From Corynespora cassiicola (Eukaryota > Ascomycota > Dothideomycetes > Pleosporales > Corynesporascaceae): 64,000 nucleotides of DNA. Position numbers and translations under genes: made by a program. The DNA lies in contig JAEUWY010000012.1 of NCBI GenBank assembly GCA_022059125.1, positions 2,046,001-2,110,000 of the forward strand. Reading direction: 5' to 3'. Below are positions 22,502-34,447 of the stretch, piece by piece. Each line of letters opens with the position of its first letter. Within the stretch, counting starts at the first letter, position 1. The notes beneath the pieces were generated by a model. It did no database searches, was not told the DNA's origin, and saw only the letters and a list, made by a program, of their open reading frames with translations.

Positions 22502-24257
22502 ATGCAAAACTATGTCCAAGCAGATCGTTTCCGATATGACCGTTCTTTGGTAAGAGCCGTCGATTGCTTCGCTGGAGACAGCTGATAAGGTATAGGTCAG
22601 TAAGATATACGGGGAACACTCGCCGCCTCTCTTCAACCTGGTCCCGCGTTCCTGGAACCCAGAGTCAAAGCGAGAAGAAGAAAATAGTGTACCTATTCGG
22701 TACATCGAGACAGTGCTACCACAGGACACCGAAGAGCATACTGCTCCCCACGTTGACACAAAAGTTTCACCGGTAACAAAAAGAGCAAAAACGTCAGTCC
22801 CAACTAAGAGCACACCCGGATTGATCCGAAAGGTGCAGCCTCTACCTGTTTCTTCAGACGCGAACGAGAGGCAGCCATTGGTATTCAGAAAATATACATG
22901 GCGCGACTCTATCGATCCAGAAGCCACAACAGCTTATTTTCAGAAGAGGAAGCAGCAAAGAAGCACCTTGGAGAAGTTGGGAAAATCTACTGGATCGATT
23001 CAACTAGCTGTGCATAACCTGACAACTAATGCCCGTCAGATGATGGCGGACATCCATCAGCGAACCCGAAATGCGAAACGGCACCATTTTGTTTACGTGA
23101 GCATGGCCAATTTTCTCCAGGATGTGCAAGCAGAAAACAAAAGGTATAGGTTTCTCTACTTTCTAGATAAATTGTCCAGCGATGCAGCTCTACTCGACGC
23201 TCATTTCTTCGTCCTCGAAAGAGAAGCCCAATACCTCTTCTCCAGCAGGGCTCGCTCGTTCATCTCCAAGCTCGAAGACTTTACAACCCGCATGGGCGAC
23301 CGCATCGAACTCCACGACCACATCTTCACCAAAACCGTCTCCAAAATCGTCCTCTACACCCAAGTCCGCACCAAACTCTTCGATCTGGCCAACAACTCGG
23401 CCATCGACGTCTACAACCTCAACATCGCCCTCCGCCGCCACCTCGCCGCCATGCTCACCGCGCGCCAACGCCACAAACTCCCCCACCCCATGGCCCGCGG
23501 CATCCCGCCCCTCGAGACAAAGCTCGTCGCCCTGCGCGTCTTCGCGAAGAACCTGTTTGCAAATCCAGACGCCGCGTACACGCCAGCAGGGATCCGGCAC
23601 CACCTCAACGACATCGAGGCTAGGGACCCGACCGCCGCCGCGCTCGAACTGTCTTCCGTCGCGAAATGGAAACTTAGAATGGATAGCATGGACCCCGAAG
23701 CGCGCGAGCGCGAGCGCGCAAATGCCCGCCTGCGCCGCATACGGGAGAGCCCTTCGCTCCGCGGCAACCCCAAGATTCGGAAAGAGTTGGTCAGCCCTGC
23801 GACGGTGGCGGCGCCCAAGGCGCTGGAGCAGAACAAGGGCGTGGCAGAGGTGCAAAAGCACCCCGGCGCGGATCCGCGCGTCAGGATCCGGAAATTCTCC
23901 GCGAAGCCGCTACCGGAGGATAGGGAGGTGTGGAGGCCGTTTTTGGAGCATAGGCTGAGGGTGGTGGGGACGAGGATGGAGCATGAGGAAGAGGGGTTGG
24001 AGCGACGGGGGGTTGAGGAGGAGGGACAGGGGGGTGACGATGAGGTTTCGAGGGAGGATTTGATGGAGATGTGGAGGGAGCAGGTGAAGAGTCTGAAGAA
24101 GAGGGATGTTTTGAGGCAGGTTAGCGGGTGGATTGGTGGGGTTCAGACGGGAAAGTTTAATAATAATCTCCTGGGCGCGGATTTCAAGGGGAGGAAGTTT
24201 GGTGAGGATTCATCGACGAGTGAAGATACAAAAGGGCGGAAGGGCATCGATGTTTAG
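22502..24257 (+). CDS. Hypothetical fungal protein, basic and helical
   Basis: I propose a short first exon 22502-22549 (MQNYVQADRFRYDRSL) and a second exon 22596-24257, giving 569 aa. The 46-nt intron has a GTAAGA donor, a CTGAT branch-like site and a TATAG acceptor, and the junction is in frame; without it the long frame has no ATG at its head. The central part (ALLDAHFFVLEREAQYLF onward) is alpha-helical and rich in Arg, Lys and Leu. The C-terminal third is charged with an acidic Glu/Gly segment and then a basic tail. No known domain is recognised. The start lies only 30 bases after the preceding stop, so the leader must overlap that gene; a different first exon remains possible. Confidence 0.68.
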
Positions 24258-26550
24258 CCGCACGATTGCGAGCAACGCTCGAGAAGGGAGCCAACAGTGA
24301 TGGGTATGAATTGTACGACTGTATGTCTTGTGTTACATCAGTTGTATGACAGTTGGTCTTTGTAAAATACCCAAATTCGCATTTGCATGAGATTTCTTAT
24401 CAAACTGCTGGCCATCACGTTTGCCGGTGCCCCCTAGAGGTACAAAACCCCTTCCGGTAGCTCCGTTCCTTCCTTCTTCACATTGCTTTCTTAACATTTC
24501 AAAACATTCCTCGACTGTGAAGCATGCTTCCCTAAAAGCACAATTCAACAAGGCAATGTCCACGACCACTCATTCCAAATCGTTTTCCACTAAAACATAT
24601 GGACGCGAGCCTTCGAGTTGCGCTTTCAAAGGCTTTCGTCAAAATTCCATGGAGCGATTGGCCTCTGTCCAACGTGTTCAAATAAAAACCCCGTATGTCA
24701 CATCGATATACTTTAAATCGGTCGGGCTCCATGGCCATGGCTCTGCTCTTGCGTTTTGAAGAGTTGCATGTAAAATTGTGTAGAGCTGTAGTATGAAGAT
24801 TTAAAACAAAAGGCCTGATTCACGACAGCCTCGATCCTGGACACTGAATGTCCGTACTGCATGTATTCAACGGCTTGATGCCTCCATCAAACTCCATATA
24901 AGACTGATGAATGTTCTCGAGTAGCTCCTAAAAAGCCATTTAAAAAAATCATCTTGACGAAGAGATGGTGGATTCCAAATGTCATCACCGAAAGCCATGA
25001 ACTTGTTCTGCGAGAGGGCCACTGAAAATAAAAAATATTCTTCTGATGTTGGTAAAACTTCCGACAACTAATGCATCGTCTCCTGCAAAGGCTGCAAGCC
25101 TGTCATGAAATCATGGAGTGACAATGGTATGTCTAAAAAACGATTGGGAGACACGCGCATGTAGCTCTGTGACTAGGAGCCCACGTGCATCAATAAAAAC
25201 GCAGCTTGAATGACTATGCTTTTCCTTCTTATTTTTGCCTTGTCTTTCGAATTCAAGCCAACTTGAGTGTGTTTCAACATCTCAAGATTTGATGAGTGTG
25301 AGGTAAATTTCGAAATACATATAGGACAAAAATATGGCTCTCCTTTTTTGGAGGTAGAGTGGCTGCGTTCGACTTTTGTTTGTTGTGCTGGCCGCCTTCA
25401 CGTGCGACCAGCAGCGCCTGCCCTTCAGTGAGAGCGCCCTGCAGACCCTCCAATTCTGAACAAACGAAACGTTACCTCAATTAGCTACACAAAGTTTCTG
25501 CGTAAATGCTATTCATGAGCGGAGGTAGTTCAATGCCTAAGAGTGCCCCACTCAGCTCTTCTATCTGGAGATTGGATCTTCGACTACTATCGTGGAAGTA
25601 TCACTTCGACAAGATGACCAAAAAAACGCATCTACTGCGCTCACAAGTAGTGGAAGAGATAATTTCATATGTTGGGTCGGGTATAGAAGCTGTCACAACA
25701 GTCAGCTATACAATGAGCCCTGTATCAAATCCGGGTATCATTGCTCAAGAGGGAGGCGGGAACCTTAGGCAACACGTACAAAAAGCGATAATTAATGTCA
25801 CCAATGGGTACATCATATCAATAATGGCGAATTATGATGGAGAAGATCATCACTTTGAGCAATGCCGCTGGCCTTTGGAATTCGGAATCTCGTCATATAG
25901 GTTCAAAACAACGACATTAGTTTGCTTTTCGACACATATAGTTCTCTGAGATGGACTGATTATTATATTCGGCAGTTGTAGCATGTACACAGGCAGTCTT
26001 CCCAATTTATTTCGCTATACTTCTTCACAAAATATTGGAGTTTTTGAGGACATCAATAACAAATGTATGGCATAAGTCTGTGGGCTGCAGAGGGAGGGCT
26101 TCTGCCGCCCATACCTAGATAAACACTAAAATTGCCGACCTTGATGCCTCACGCATTATTATCTTCTAAAAGAAACTATACAATCATATCATGTGGTAGT
26201 AGAAAGCCTTTGAACTTAGAATAAAGCAAAAAAACAAGGTACGTGGTGGTACCTTTATGGTATATGAAAATCTCCCTCTCAGCCCCTTACAACGGCCTCG
26301 GAGTTGCAGCATTCAAAACACAATGTAGACTTTGCAATGTATGATCACCTAAAAAGGCTCCTGCGTCTTGTTTCAGGGAACTTGTGGCGATTAAAATTGA
26401 ACCTTCCAACGCCTGATGGCGGCTTTGAATTAGGAACTTAAAAAAGAGACGACCTTGAGATGAATTCCGGTCATTTGAAAAGACTCTTGTACCTGATTAT
26501 AGGAAGGCAGTCTTTGATGATAAAAACCATCATTACTAGTATCCAAGAGT
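24258..26550. other. Gene-poor AT-richer stretch
   Basis: 2.3 kb with no supported gene. It is clearly richer in A and T than the flanking genes. One ATG-initiated frame at 25506-25949 (147 aa) shows no recognisable domain and I do not call it. The composition would fit decayed repeat or transposon DNA, but I could not identify a specific element. Confidence 0.5.
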
Positions 26551-27558
26551 TCAGCAGTTCCATCCGCCATCAACACTGTAGCTCGCACCCGTAATGAATT
26601 TGCTCTCGTCACCCAGCAAAAATGCAATCAAGCTTGCCACCTCCTCAGCCTCTCCAGTTCTCTTCAACGCCACGTTGAAAGCCTCCGAAGATCTCTCCTC
26701 TGTTTTCCCCTGCCCTTGTGACTCGGCGACCCTACGAGCAGTTTCATTCATCGGCGTAATGATGTACCCACTGAAATCACGCATCAGCACAACGTGTTGT
26801 CTTCACACATTCCCCCACTGGATAGCTCAAGAGAGACCAGAATCAAAACTTACGGGCAAATTGCATTGACTCTTATACCCTTTTCTCCAAATTCCTTGGC
26901 CGCACTTCTCGTCAATCCGATGACTGCATGCTTGCTCGCACTATACGCCGCGTTCTTCGCCCGTCCCTGCACTCCCGCTATCGAACTCGCATTCACGATA
27001 CTCCCACCCGGAGAAAGGTGCTGAAGCTCGTACTTGAGGCAAAGCATCACACCGCGGAGGTTGACGTCCATGATAAAGTCCCACTCGTCGATGTCCAGGT
27101 CCGCAATGGTGGAAACGCCAATGGATTTCCCTAGACAGCTGGATTAGTCTGCTTGCCCTAGTCATATCATTTCGCCGACGAGGTACCGGTAGGACCTATG
27201 TGTACGCTCGAAAGTGGGGCTCGCAGGATACGCTAAGAGGGCAGTATACACAGAAAAGCGAGTTCAACCTACCAATGACCCCGGCCAAGTTCGCCGCCCC
27301 ATCAATCTTTTCGTACAGGCTCACCACCTTCTCCACCCACGCCTTCACATCTTCGGGCTTGCGCACGTCCACAGGAGTGCAAAGCACTTCGGCGCCGGGA
27401 TGGCGCGCTTTGATGTCCTTCTCGGCCTTGTCCAGGGCGTCGCGGTTCACGTCGGCGAGGCAGACGGTGGCGCCGCGCGCGGCGAGGAGGTGCGCGGTTG
27501 CGAGACCGATGCCTGATGCGCCGCCGGTGATGAGGATGACCTTTTTGGCGAGGGACAT
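26551..27558 (-). CDS. Short-chain dehydrogenase/reductase (classical SDR)
   Basis: NAD(P)-dependent oxidoreductase. Exons (minus) 27558-27273, 27130-26854 and 26770-26551 give 260 aa, the usual size. The Rossmann nucleotide-binding motif TGGASGIG starts near residue 10, LADVN follows at the second strand, and NLAG lies near 92. The catalytic Ser is in NASSIAG and the Tyr/Lys pair in YSASK near 157-161. The C-terminus SYSVDGGW is typical. The Asp after the second strand suggests NAD preference. The 142-nt intron ends the readable frame after VIG and restores KSIGVS; a second 83-nt intron joins ICP to GYIITP. The substrate cannot be inferred. It sits alone beside the gene-poor stretch. Confidence 0.93.
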
Positions 27559-28649
27559 GGTGTTTTTGAACTTCTTGTCACTTGGGGGTTTGGGACGCCG
27601 TCTCTTTTATTGACCGTTCTGCTCTTTTGATGGCTACGGTGGATATGCTCTGCCAAGGTAGATGTTGGACGTTACATTGCGGAGAATGCGGAGACTGTAG
27701 AGGGGACACCATGACATGCATGGTTAGATGGTTGATCATGGAGATCGGCTGGCGGGCTGCTCGGAGATGCATATGCGGGGTGGAAATGGTGTTCCGATTC
27801 GGGAATGCGAGGGCTACATGGAGGCTGGAATGGTCGCGTCGCGTAAGATGACGCGGCACGCGGCCTCGAGGCTGAGCTGTGCCGCCACTCATAAAAGATA
27901 TTCGCTCAGTTGAGGACCTGTCATGACGAGTTCCCTGTCTCCGGACTGATTTGCCCAACTCCTTCTCGTGTCCAAGCGCACAAAGTGGAACCTCTGAATC
28001 TGAATGATATTAAGTTATCGTATGCTGCCTATGCTAAACCCTCAAGAATATATGGAAAGCGACTAGATTGTCAGGATCTGATTGTAGCTCTTGATGACGA
28101 CCAAGCCTGCCTCGGTGCCTGAGGTTTTGGTGACTAAAATTGCTTCGTGCATATTTCTGGCGCTCATGCAGCGGCTTTTGCGTTAGTCGTAGAGACGACT
28201 CATCTGGTTGGCTGAATCCTGGATTTCCGGGAGCACTGGGACTTGGCATGCATAAACCATTCCACGAACAAACCCTTTCAAGAGAATAATCTCTATAGTG
28301 ACGGAATATCCACCGATGTTGACGCGTAATTCACGTTGTCCAGGCACTTCAATGCGTATAAGACGGCCGAAGCCTCCGAAGTTGATTAAGACATCACGAA
28401 CATCGAGAACGACCCGATTGTTGCTAGTCACTCAGTTAGCCTCATAGCTTTTTCCACTATTCGAACAAGACTGTCCTTGAAGATAAGGCCGATAAACTTT
28501 AGATACGACTGCAGCCGGCCCAGCCTATTGAGCGACCTCCAGTGAGCAATAGTGGAACGGACAATTGGATTCCTTTTCCAGAGTGGTTTCCTTCGTCTAG
28601 GCAACTCGATCAGCCCCCACTGTATGACGCGTCAAAGTTGCCCTTTTTC
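27559..28649. other. Intergenic between SDR and zinc-finger genes
   Basis: Divergent upstream region. A minus-strand frame at 28183-28431 (82 codons, GTG-headed) has regular, protein-like composition but no start or recognised family; see findings. The frame of the next gene stays open upstream to 28503, so part of 28503-28649 may be coding. Confidence 0.5.
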
Positions 28650-31013
28650 ATGCACGTTCCCGATGCGCAATTAATTCTATTCTCTCAATTCTTCCTCTCA
28701 GATATTACGATTGCCGCTATGAGCGAGGCATCTGATTCAAGTCCTCTATCTGTCATTTCTTCGAGTTGTTGGTCTGGACCCACGTTCTCGAATAGTTCAT
28801 CGGAATTTGGATCTACAGAAAGAGATGCAGATGAATCATCAGAAGTGGAAGATTTACTGGAAACGCGGGTTCTTATCGAATGTGGAATAAAACAACTGTT
28901 CAAAAAGGTGTCGCTCCCAGACAACTCACATGTTTCCAGACCCTCGAAGGAAAAAAATCTACACGATGCTCTTCGAGACCACGGTCAGTCAAAAACCGTA
29001 TACAGTATGATAAGCGAAGGCCCATGGTCGTCTTTCAACCCCAAAGTGTGTCCCCTTCCTGTATAAGCGCTTGATAATGTGCTGACAGTACCTCTATACA
29101 CTACAGACAAGATGTGCCATCTGCATGGCCCCCTTTTCAGGACCCAACCATGAGAGTAAAGCCAAATACCACATGGCATCTGTCCATCCATCATTTTCTG
29201 GTGCATTCAATGGCTATGGAATGTCTGTACAGTCAACTACTTCGGATTCAGTGGATGGAAAAGCGCCAATAAGGTATCTTAGTAGTTCGAATATATCTGC
29301 CAGAATACTAAGCATGTATAGAAACTCATTCGACTCTATTACGGTGAACGACCGGAACATCAACCCAAAAATACTACCCTTCACGACACTACCCAATATT
29401 CAATCAAGAACTATGACGTGTGGGCAACAATTCGCCTCCAAAGCACAGATTTCGTTCCTCCTGGGCAGGCTGAAAGCTAACGCTCGCCCTGAACAAGTCA
29501 ATGGCCTTTTCAACGGACTGGATACGATTTTAGCAAACTTAATGGAGAGATAGTGAGTACAGTGCTTCCAAACAAGATGTGGTTATTCTGACTAGTGATC
29601 AATACAACAGCCCCAACGATCCAACAGTAAGGGGCATCCAAAATGCCTTGGCCTCACTGAACCAATCCTATGAAACTAGTCTCGGTGTCCAATCAACAGA
29701 AAAAAACCAGCGTACCTCTGCTGTATCAAAAAATCCAGACGCAAGCCGTTCCTCCTCAGCAAATCAAGCGTGGGGTTCAAACTCAGCGCAACATAGGAAC
29801 AATAGCTCACCACATAATGACAGTGGCCAGGACTCGAATACAAACCATGAGCGAATGAAACTCGGAGCAGACCGCAAACGCAAGAGGAAAAGACACGAAA
29901 ATAAACTGTTTGCGTGTCCGATACGGAAACACTGCGAAGTACATTCTTTACCTCCATCTTGCCTTTTCTCAGGAGCTGCAAACATGTGGGGCGTCACCCA
30001 GCACTTGAAGCAAAGAGTTCATCGCGAACACATCCCATTCTTGGCGCTTTGTCGAATTTGTTGGGAGCACGTCATTGAGCCTGAAGAGTATGACAGGATT
30101 CACAAGCAGGGTCGATGCCAGCAGGGTGCACAGCCAAGAGGGTCGAGAGTAACTGAGCACTGGAAAAATCTATACGAGAAGATATTTCCTGATTCGTCTC
30201 GAATACCAAATCCTTGTAAGCGATATTCCCAAAGTATTTTGAAATGCCAGAGCGCTAATGATTCCCGCGAAAGATGTAGGAGATGCAGAATGGACAACCA
30301 AGCGAGTGACCCGGGGTGCCGAGATGGAACACACCATGCAGGTTTACGGCAATTCAGGCGCTGTGTATGACTTCAACAACTTTCCGGCAGAGGAGTCTTT
30401 TTTAGGCCATGGCCTCTCAGTAATACCGCTCGACGAACCGCCTCTGGAAGATGCCCATCATCAGTTCCCAAGCCAAGACAGCATCCAACAAGCTGCTGAA
30501 ATAGCGGCACTCGAATTATTCAACCAGATGCTCGACGAGAATATCCAGGGAACCTCGCAACTGACAGGCTTCTCACTAGATCAGATTGTGGGCACTACGG
30601 CTGCCATGCGACCAGAAGACGTCGACACTTTCTCTGACAGATTTCTCACTAGAGCCGTTGAACTCACTCGAACACTCTACCCACAAGATCCCAAGGAAGA
30701 ACTACGGGAAACATCCCACAAAGACGATATCATTGAACAAGCGCAGTGGCAAAATAACATGGTAGACCTGATCAACACTCCAGGCTGGCTACAGAATCTA
30801 GATGTCCCACCGCAACCTCTAGGGTACGTCGATCCGCTCCACAGCATACAGTTTCCGAGACAAGATGCCATACTGCCTCGGGATCAAGACTGTGGTGGTT
30901 ATCTCAGTGGTTATTTTGACCTAACCTCCCCAATTGCGTTACACTGGGGTGATGGGAGAGAACCTTTTGTTGACTCTGGACGAGCTACCACAGGCGCCAT
31001 ACCATGTCTGTAG
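28650..31013 (+). CDS. Zinc-finger-like fungal protein with disordered regions
   Basis: Proposed exons 28650-29045, 29107-29552, 29611-30215 and 30274-31013 give 728 aa; all three introns are 58-61 nt and keep frame. Just after the first junction is a C2H2-like unit (CAICMAPF, then H and H in the HESK and HMASVH context). A second Cys/His-rich block begins at FACPIRKHCEVH and includes HLKQRVHREH and LCRICWEHVIEPEEY, followed by HKQGRCQ. This arrangement resembles a large family of filamentous-fungal proteins of unknown role in which a FACPF-type block is followed by HLxxxH and CxxC. A basic KRKRKRHENK run just before the block could be a nuclear signal. The rest is Ser/Asn-rich. The start is uncertain: 28719 is another in-frame ATG, and the frame is open upstream to 28503. 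Confidence 0.7.
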
Positions 31014-31383
31014 GTTGGATACAGAAGAGATACATTTATCGCTTTTCATGTTCAAGATGAATGATGAGGAACAAGACCTCCTTGAAGATGTATTTATATT
31101 GTTTTCAACCATACCCACATCATTTAGTTAAAATAATAAGTCTCAACTCACACTCCCCAAATCCCAAACGCCGAGAAGTCAAGCAAGCATTCCGCAAACA
31201 GCCCACCCGCAAATCACAATCATAGTGCAGTCACTCCAAACCTCATAGTCAACATCCTGTAACTCCAGCACTCCCAATTCACACATCATTGGCCTTTTCC
31301 CCCCATCCCCTCTATGCTATTGTGCTGTAGGTCCAAGGCCACCGGTTCGGGCTATACATTTTCTCTCGATACGAACCCCAATT

Positions 31384-31386
<3 letters not shown>

Positions 31387-31428
<42 letters not shown>
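31387..31428. repeat. (AC)21 microsatellite
   Basis: Uninterrupted 42-base dinucleotide run. Confidence 0.97.
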
Positions 31429-31430
<2 letters not shown>

Positions 31431-31796
31431 TGGCCCATACCCTCCCACTTTCCACCATATCTCTCGCACATCCCAGTCGCAGTCTCAAGACTACTCACTC
31501 ATAAGCATCAACGGGCAGATCAACAACCGAGCACCGAAAAAAAGCCCCTACACGGCCAGAAACACCCCACCGACGCAGAACCCCCTCCCATCTAGCACCA
31601 ACCATCCCCACCCCCAACGAAACAGAGTGCAAGACCACAGGCCCAACAACCCACCGCACAGTCCCAGCCAAGTCCATTCCATGGCCTAATTTTCCATGGT
31701 ATGTAAAGGAATACGGGAGGGCCATATGAATAATTCCCATAGTATAGTACCCGACATCAATCCATCACACGCATCCTCGCCGTATCCCTACCTCCG

Positions 31797-31831
31797 CAGC
31801 CCCAGCCCCAGCCCCAGCCCCAGCCCCAGCC
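31797..31831. repeat. (CCCCAG)n hexanucleotide repeat
   Basis: About five to six perfect hexamer units. Confidence 0.9.
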
Positions 31832-32621
31832 ATGCCCTCGCTGTGGAGAACCCGTGGAGCACGACCGAACGACGGCGGAGACTAATGAATCATTAGCGCG
31901 ACCGAACCAAACCACCCAACATACCCAGATGAACCAAAAAAAAACACACCGAGAGGCGGGCCGATCCGTTCCATTCGCAACCTTTAGGAAGCCGAGAACC
32001 TCCCATCAATACCTTACCGCAAACACATTTAGAGAAAAACAGCAAACAAAGAGGACACAACACAAAACTTGTTTGAACAAATGGGGTCACAGAAGCTTTG
32101 ATATTGTTCATTCCACACCTAATTCGACCGCCCCCCCTCCCATCCTCCCATCCTCCCTCCCGTCCTCCCTGCTTACCCTCCCTCCACCCCACTCGCAATT
32201 CCAATTCCAAAAAGTCATGTCGCCCAGTTTCCGCCATTTCCAGCTTTTGCCCAAACTCCTGTGTTGTGTGTCGTGTGTGGCTCGAAAATAAGACATGACC
32301 TTGCTGTGAGAGAGATATCTGGGGAAACAAAAAAACAAGACCCCAAGGAACCACCTTCCTTTGCATTGTTGTGTGATGATGATTGGAAAAATTTGGACAG
32401 AATAAAAAAGGGGAAAAAAATCATGGCCAGGACGTATTATGGGTTAATAGCCTGCGCATCAGATGGAGGGCGGGCTCGCCCTGATAAGAGCCGCTCCGGA
32501 CTTGGGTGCACGTGAGTTGGTTTTACTGCAAGTTGGTAGCAGCAGTCTTGAGCATCCTCGGCCTGGAGTGCACAGCTGCGTGCTACGACGGGTGGGTCAG
32601 ATGTGCTTGCTGGACGCGTAT

Positions 32622-33645
32622 CTATAACTCGACCTTGGATGCGGTAAACTCCCAAAGCATCTTCACCAGCGAGTCGGGCAGAGTGTAGAGGTCGACGTGG
32701 AACTCGCCATCTGTGCGGAGTAGTTAGTAAAGTACAACTCCAGTCGCCGCGGACAATAGACATACTCTCGACGTCGTTCTTGGTATAAGTCTCGTGCGAT
32801 TTGTTGTCGTGAACCATAGTCACGACCTGGAGGAGATCGTCTTCGCCCAGCTTCTGCAGACCATCGGCCAGCTTCTCCATGTCAACCTGGAAAGGTATCG
32901 GTCAGCTCTGCCCATGTTTCCATCTGAGTTCAACTCACAGCCTTGTCCCGGCGGTTGGGCTTCTTCTTCATTGGCTCCTTGTTGCGGGCTCCGTTCACAT
33001 CGCCAGCGGGGCCCGACTCGGCCAAGAGCTGCACAAGCTCGGATTTGGGATTCCTAAAGGTCTGCACGTGGTATTGGTCAGCAAAGCTGCACGGCCACGA
33101 GCACCACGCGAATGCGCCCGACTCACAATCTGGTGTTTGGCCTCGTATCGCTCGGCCTGGAAGTTGAGGTCGTGTTCTAACGTGTGGTCGCCGCCCTTGT
33201 GAAGCGAGGTGAGAACGATTGTCATGTCGAACTCACCCCAGCCCTTCTCCTCGATGCGGAACGGGGGCTTCTTGAACACTAGATCTGTCAGCTGGACGTA
33301 CCAAGGGTGGTCGCGGGCGCCGACGTACCTTGCTTGTTCTTCTCGAATGACGGGTGCAGGTTGTAGGTGGCCTTCTCGAACACGTTGGGCATAACCTCGT
33401 TGCCATTTTCGTCGAGCAGCCAAATCTCGATGCTCCAGTTCCTCATCAGGTATCCCTCCATGGGCGCGGGCTCATTTGGGCTATCGGGTCAAGGTCAGCG
33501 GAGAAGAAGAGAGGTGCTAGCGGCGGCGCAGACGTACATGACCCTCTGCTGGGTGACGAGCTTGACAGTGCGCTTGATCTGAGGTTGGGTCAGTCGTGAG
33601 CATTGGCGCGCAGTGAGGCTGGGACAGAAAGCATACGTCTGGCAT
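32622..33645 (-). CDS. TAF14: YEATS-domain protein Taf14
   Basis: Shared subunit of TFIID, TFIIF and chromatin complexes; its YEATS domain reads acylated histone lysines and its ET domain binds partners. Seven exons (minus): 33645-33637, 33578-33538, 33480-33329, 33278-33127, 33061-32939, 32886-32766 and 32710-32622, giving 228 aa, close to the yeast length. The first exon is nine bases (Met-Pro-Asp). The YEATS domain covers about 1-122: IKRTVKLVTQQ, RNWSIEIWLLDENG, TYNLHPSF, PPFRIEEKGWGEF and HDLNF all match Taf14. A Lys-rich linker follows. The ET-like domain from about 165 ends GEFHVDLYTLPDSLVKMLWE. It differs from the paralogue Yaf9 in this C-terminal domain. All introns are 50-65 nt. Confidence 0.93.
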
Positions 33646-34447
33646 CTTGGATGTAGGGCTCGCAGACACGAGATTTGGGGAGTGGACAGTGGGTGTTGGT
33701 GATGGGGCGCAAAGGATCGCGCGTCGTGTGCAAAGGGTTGAGGTTGAGTTCGGTCGCGGTGGCTGGTCGGAGCTTTGTGTTTTGGCGGGTTGGTGGGGAC
33801 GGGAGCGGCTACGCTGCAGCTGTTGGGCTTGGCGCAAGGCACGGCAGACAACCGCGCTTTTTTCAGGGACCAGGGCTGCAGCACGGCTGGTCGTGTGGTG
33901 CGGAGAGGGTGAGAGACGGAGGTGAGAGTGAAATTGTGCTTCGAGCGCGCATTGGCGTCGTCTGCGGACGCGACGATCTCATTACAGACGCAGCCAAAGC
34001 TTGTTTCTACGCCGTGTTTCCCACCGCCGCGTCTCCACACGCCTGTCCGGCCAGGTACTGCACCTGGGTACGGCTCTCTGCATAAGGCCAGCAGGCCGGT
34101 TCCACGACCGACCAGCCGACCGCTGCCTGTGCATGGCATGGAACGGTGTCCTCGCATGTTTGTTTGCTCGCATGTTTGTTTGCTCACATCATAGAATGGC
34201 GAAATCCGCGGAAGCGAGCTTGGGGGACAGCCGTCGGCTTTGGGCCAGGCTGTGTTTAATACTATCTAGTATGTGCATGTATGGGGGATCTCTGCCGCCG
34301 GGTTATGGTACCATTCCAAAATTCATCACTGTCGTGCATTCCCATCCTTTACCTTGCGTCCCGTCGTCGTCGTCCTCGTCGTCGTCCTCGTCGTCGTCCT
34401 CGCCATGCTCGTCATCGTCTTCCAACCAAAAACGTCAACCCCTCTGC
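33646..34447. other. Intergenic between TAF14 and YRB1
   Basis: Upstream of TAF14 and downstream of YRB1, same strand. It holds a CGTCGTCGTCCT 12-base repeat (about 34366-34406) and a short direct repeat of the TGTTTGCTCGCAT type near 34153-34189. No gene is seen. Confidence 0.6.
34366..34406. repeat. 12-bp tandem repeat (CGTCGTCGTCCT)
   Basis: A little over three units, 40-80 bases beyond the YRB1 stop codon, so probably in its 3' untranslated region. Confidence 0.85.

Larger units (their letters stand above)
31014..32621. other. Intergenic between convergent genes, repeat-rich
   Basis: 1.6 kb with a long AC microsatellite (31387-31428), a CCCCAG array (about 31797-31831) and many short homopolymer A or C runs. 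No coding sequence is supported. Confidence 0.6.

Noticed and set aside
25506..25949. 147-codon ATG-initiated frame in the gene-poor stretch
   Set aside because: No recognisable domain, no flanking exons, and AT-richer composition; not enough to call a gene.
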